Shown in pieces: positions 5,333 through 7,047 of a stretch of 7,047 bases of DNA. Source of the DNA: Ignavibacteria bacterium (GTDB lineage: Bacteria; Bacteroidota; Ignavibacteria; UBA10030; SZUA-254). The notes beneath the pieces were generated by a model, which did no database searches, was not told the origin of the DNA, and saw only the letters and a program-made list of their open reading frames with translations. The position numbers were made by a program, and so were the translations under genes. Location of the stretch: positions 10,743-17,789 of the forward strand of contig VBOC01000084.1 of the NCBI GenBank assembly GCA_005877655.1. Direction: 5' to 3'. How positions within the stretch are numbered: position 1 is the first letter of the stretch; the number at the start of each line of letters is the position of its first letter.

Positions 5333-7047
5333 ATGCCGGATAGGAACGGAGCCCTCTACCTGAATCTCATCTGGCATCAGCACCAGCCGCTCTACCTCGA
5401 CCCGGAGCCCGACCAGCTTCGCGGGCCCTGGGTTCGCACGCACGGCACCAAGGACTATTACGACATGGCGACGATGCTGGAGGGATTTCCCGCCGTTCAC
5501 TGCACGTTCAACCTGACCTCTTCCCTTCTGCAGCAGCTTCAATGCTACTACCTGGACCGATTGCGGCAGTTCGTCGACGTGCGTAATAATCGCGTCGATG
5601 CCGGAGGTTTTCTCCGGGCGTGGAAGGGGAAAACGGACCCCTGGATCGACCTTTTGCTCAAACCTTCGGGCGCCTTCGATGAGGATGACCGAAATCTGCT
5701 CGTGTTCAACCCGTGGAACGCGCTCTATATTACCGACGTCATGATCGAGAGATTCCCCCAGTACAAGGCGCTTAAGGAAAAGCGGGTCAGGGGGCAGCAG
5801 CTTTCGGAGCAGGAGCTCCGGGAGATAAAATTCTGGTTCTTTCTTGCCTATTTTGACCCTGATTTTCTGAGCGGCAGGGTCGTGCTCACTGACGGCACGG
5901 CGGTCGATCTCTCGGATGTCGTCGGAGGGCGGCCTGACGGCACCTATGTTCTCAAGAAAACCGTGACGGAGGAGGACTGCAACCGGATTCTCGCGGAGGT
6001 GTACAAAGTCCTCTCGAATATCATCCCCGTCCACAGGAAACTGATGTACGATCCCGATCGCCGGACCGGACAGCTTGAGATCACCACAACCCCGTACTAT
6101 CATCCGATCCTTCCGCTTGTCTACGACTCCGATGTCGCAAAAACCTGTCAGCCGAACGATCCGATGCCCTCCCGCTTCACCCATCCCGAAGATGCGGACG
6201 TGCAGGTGGCAAAAGCGGTTCAGTATTTCACGGAACTGTTCGGCCGCCGCCCCTCGGGCATGTGGCCCGCGGAGGGATCGGTATCGCAGGACTCGGCCAC
6301 ACTCTTCTGCAAGAACGGGATCCGGTGGATTGCTACGGACGAAAAAATCCTCGCACACTCCCTGCCGCAGGGGCTGCCGAAACACCAGCCCTATAATGCC
6401 GGGAGGGGAGTCGATGAGGATGTGGCAATCGGCTTTCGCGATACGGAGCTCTCGGACAAGATCGGCTTCACGTACCAGCATTACCGGGGCAGGGATGCAG
6501 CGAACGATTTTATTGCCGATCTCCTGAAGCGTATGCCTCCCGCCGGAGAAACCGACCGGCTTGTCACGGTCATCGTGGACGGAGAGAATGCATGGGAATG
6601 GTACCGGTACGATAATGATGGGAAGGAGTTTCTTCGTTCACTCTACGGCGAGCTGAGCGTGCTCGGCGCAGAGCGGAAGGTTATGACAGCGACGATGTCT
6701 GAGTATATTCTCGGAAACGAGTCGCGGGGCATCCCTGCGCATCCCGTCTCTTCGATGAAGCGGTTGGAACGGCTGTATCCCGGATCCTGGATTAACGCGA
6801 ATTTCAGCACGTGGATCGGGAGCGGGGAGAAGAACCGGGCGTGGGAGTATCTCATCGCGGCGCGCAAGGATCTTGCGAATTCCGGACTTGCCGCTCCCGA
6901 TCCGGGCTCCGGCGCGCCTGCCTCCGGAACGAAACCCTGGTATCAATGGAAAGCATGGGAGGAGATGTATGCTGCGGAAGGTTCCGACTGGTTCTGGTGG
7001 TATGGCTCGAATGCCAATACGCCATCGGTTGTTGCACCGTTCGAAAA
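5333..7047 (+). CDS. Glycoside hydrolase family 57 protein (COG1449 type), 3' end beyond window
   Basis: This open frame reaches the window edge after 571 codons with no stop, so the gene is truncated by the window, not by mutation. GH57 enzymes act on alpha-1,4/1,6-glucans with retention: alpha-amylase, amylopullulanase, 4-alpha-glucanotransferase or branching enzyme. Visible GH57 motifs are IWHQHQP (H15 and H17), PWVRTHGTKDYYDMA (32-46), TTPYYHPILPL, GMWPAEGS with E314 as predicted nucleophile, and VDGENAWEW with D416 as predicted acid/base, followed by WINANFSTWIG. The WHQHQP and PWVRTHGTKDYYDM stretches resemble amylopullulanase/COG1449 members more than branching enzymes, but substrate cannot be set from this. 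There is no signal peptide, so it is probably cytoplasmic and works on storage glucan. ATG 5333 lies 3 bases after the uppP TAG, in the same frame, without an obvious ribosome site. A proline/glycine/alanine-rich linker-like stretch occurs near residues 522-536. Confidence 0.92.
   Translation, partial: MPDRNGALYLNLIWHQHQPLYLDPEPDQLRGPWVRTHGTKDYYDMATMLEGFPAVHCTFNLTSSLLQQLQCYYLDRLRQFVDVRNNRVDAGGFLRAWKGKTDPWIDLLLKPSGAFDEDDRNLLVFNPWNALYITDVMIERFPQYKALKEKRVRGQQLSEQELREIKFWFFLAYFDPDFLSGRVVLTDGTAVDLSDVVGGRPDGTYVLKKTVTEEDCNRILAEVYKVLSNIIPVHRKLMYDPDRRTGQLEITTTPYYHPILPLVYDSDVAKTCQPNDPMPSRFTHPEDADVQVAKAVQYFTELFGRRPSGMWPAEGSVSQDSATLFCKNGIRWIATDEKILAHSLPQGLPKHQPYNAGRGVDEDVAIGFRDTELSDKIGFTYQHYRGRDAANDFIADLLKRMPPAGETDRLVTVIVDGENAWEWYRYDNDGKEFLRSLYGELSVLGAERKVMTATMSEYILGNESRGIPAHPVSSMKRLERLYPGSWINANFSTWIGSGEKNRAWEYLIAARKDLANSGLAAPDPGSGAPASGTKPWYQWKAWEEMYAAEGSDWFWWYGSNANTPSVVAPFE

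Noticed and set aside
5084..6481. 465-codon open frame on the minus strand across uppP and GH57
   Set aside because: It lies antisense to two genes with clear catalytic motifs, is rich in Arg/Pro/Val/Asp as expected from the reverse of GC-biased codons, and shows no recognisable domain.

Overview
The window is ordinary-looking bacterial chromosome, moderately GC-rich, with six genes: five complete and one cut by the right edge. There is no tRNA, rRNA, CRISPR array, insertion sequence or phage gene that I can see. The host cannot be fixed from sequence alone. The mix of an RMD1/DUF155 protein, a DUF72 protein, a COG1449-type GH57 enzyme and an unusual HisH/HisF pair suggests an uncultured environmental bacterium. 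A member of the Bacteroidota/Chlorobiota/Ignavibacteriota assemblage or a delta-proteobacteria-like lineage would fit, but this is a low-confidence impression. Shine-Dalgarno sites are clear at some genes and absent at others.

Layout. (1) About 82-963 (+): an RMD1/YagE-family (DUF155) protein with one C-terminal membrane helix. (2) 1047-1979 (-): a DUF72 (YecE-like) TIM-barrel protein, convergent with the first gene. It has a good ribosome site (GGAGAG) and a credible sigma70-type promoter. (3) 1980-2218: a divergent control region with a cluster of TTGTC/GACAA half-sites over the DUF72 -35 box, followed by a leader of about 120 bases. (4) 2219-5329 (+), a tight run of four genes: SAM-dependent methyltransferase, HisH-like glutamine amidotransferase, HisF-like cyclase and UppP undecaprenyl-diphosphatase. 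It is followed after 3 bases by a GH57 alpha-glucan-type glycosidase that runs off the end.

The main point of interest is the HisH/HisF pair. Both genes are full length and align to the families almost without gaps, but key catalytic residues have changed in both. HisH has Asn (N176) where the triad His belongs. HisF has Glu at position 11 and Arg at position 130, where the two catalytic Asp residues belong, plus Asn at Lys19 and Glu at Asp176. Cofactor- and phosphate-binding loops, the HisH nucleophile Cys76 and Glu178 are kept. No other histidine gene is nearby; the neighbours are a methyltransferase and a lipid-carrier phosphatase. I infer a repurposed HisHF-like pair rather than a histidine-pathway enzyme, possibly related in spirit to the WbuY/WbuZ sugar-amidation pairs. 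The 88-base spacer between the two genes contains two perfect inverted repeats, which is unusual for subunits normally made in equal amounts.
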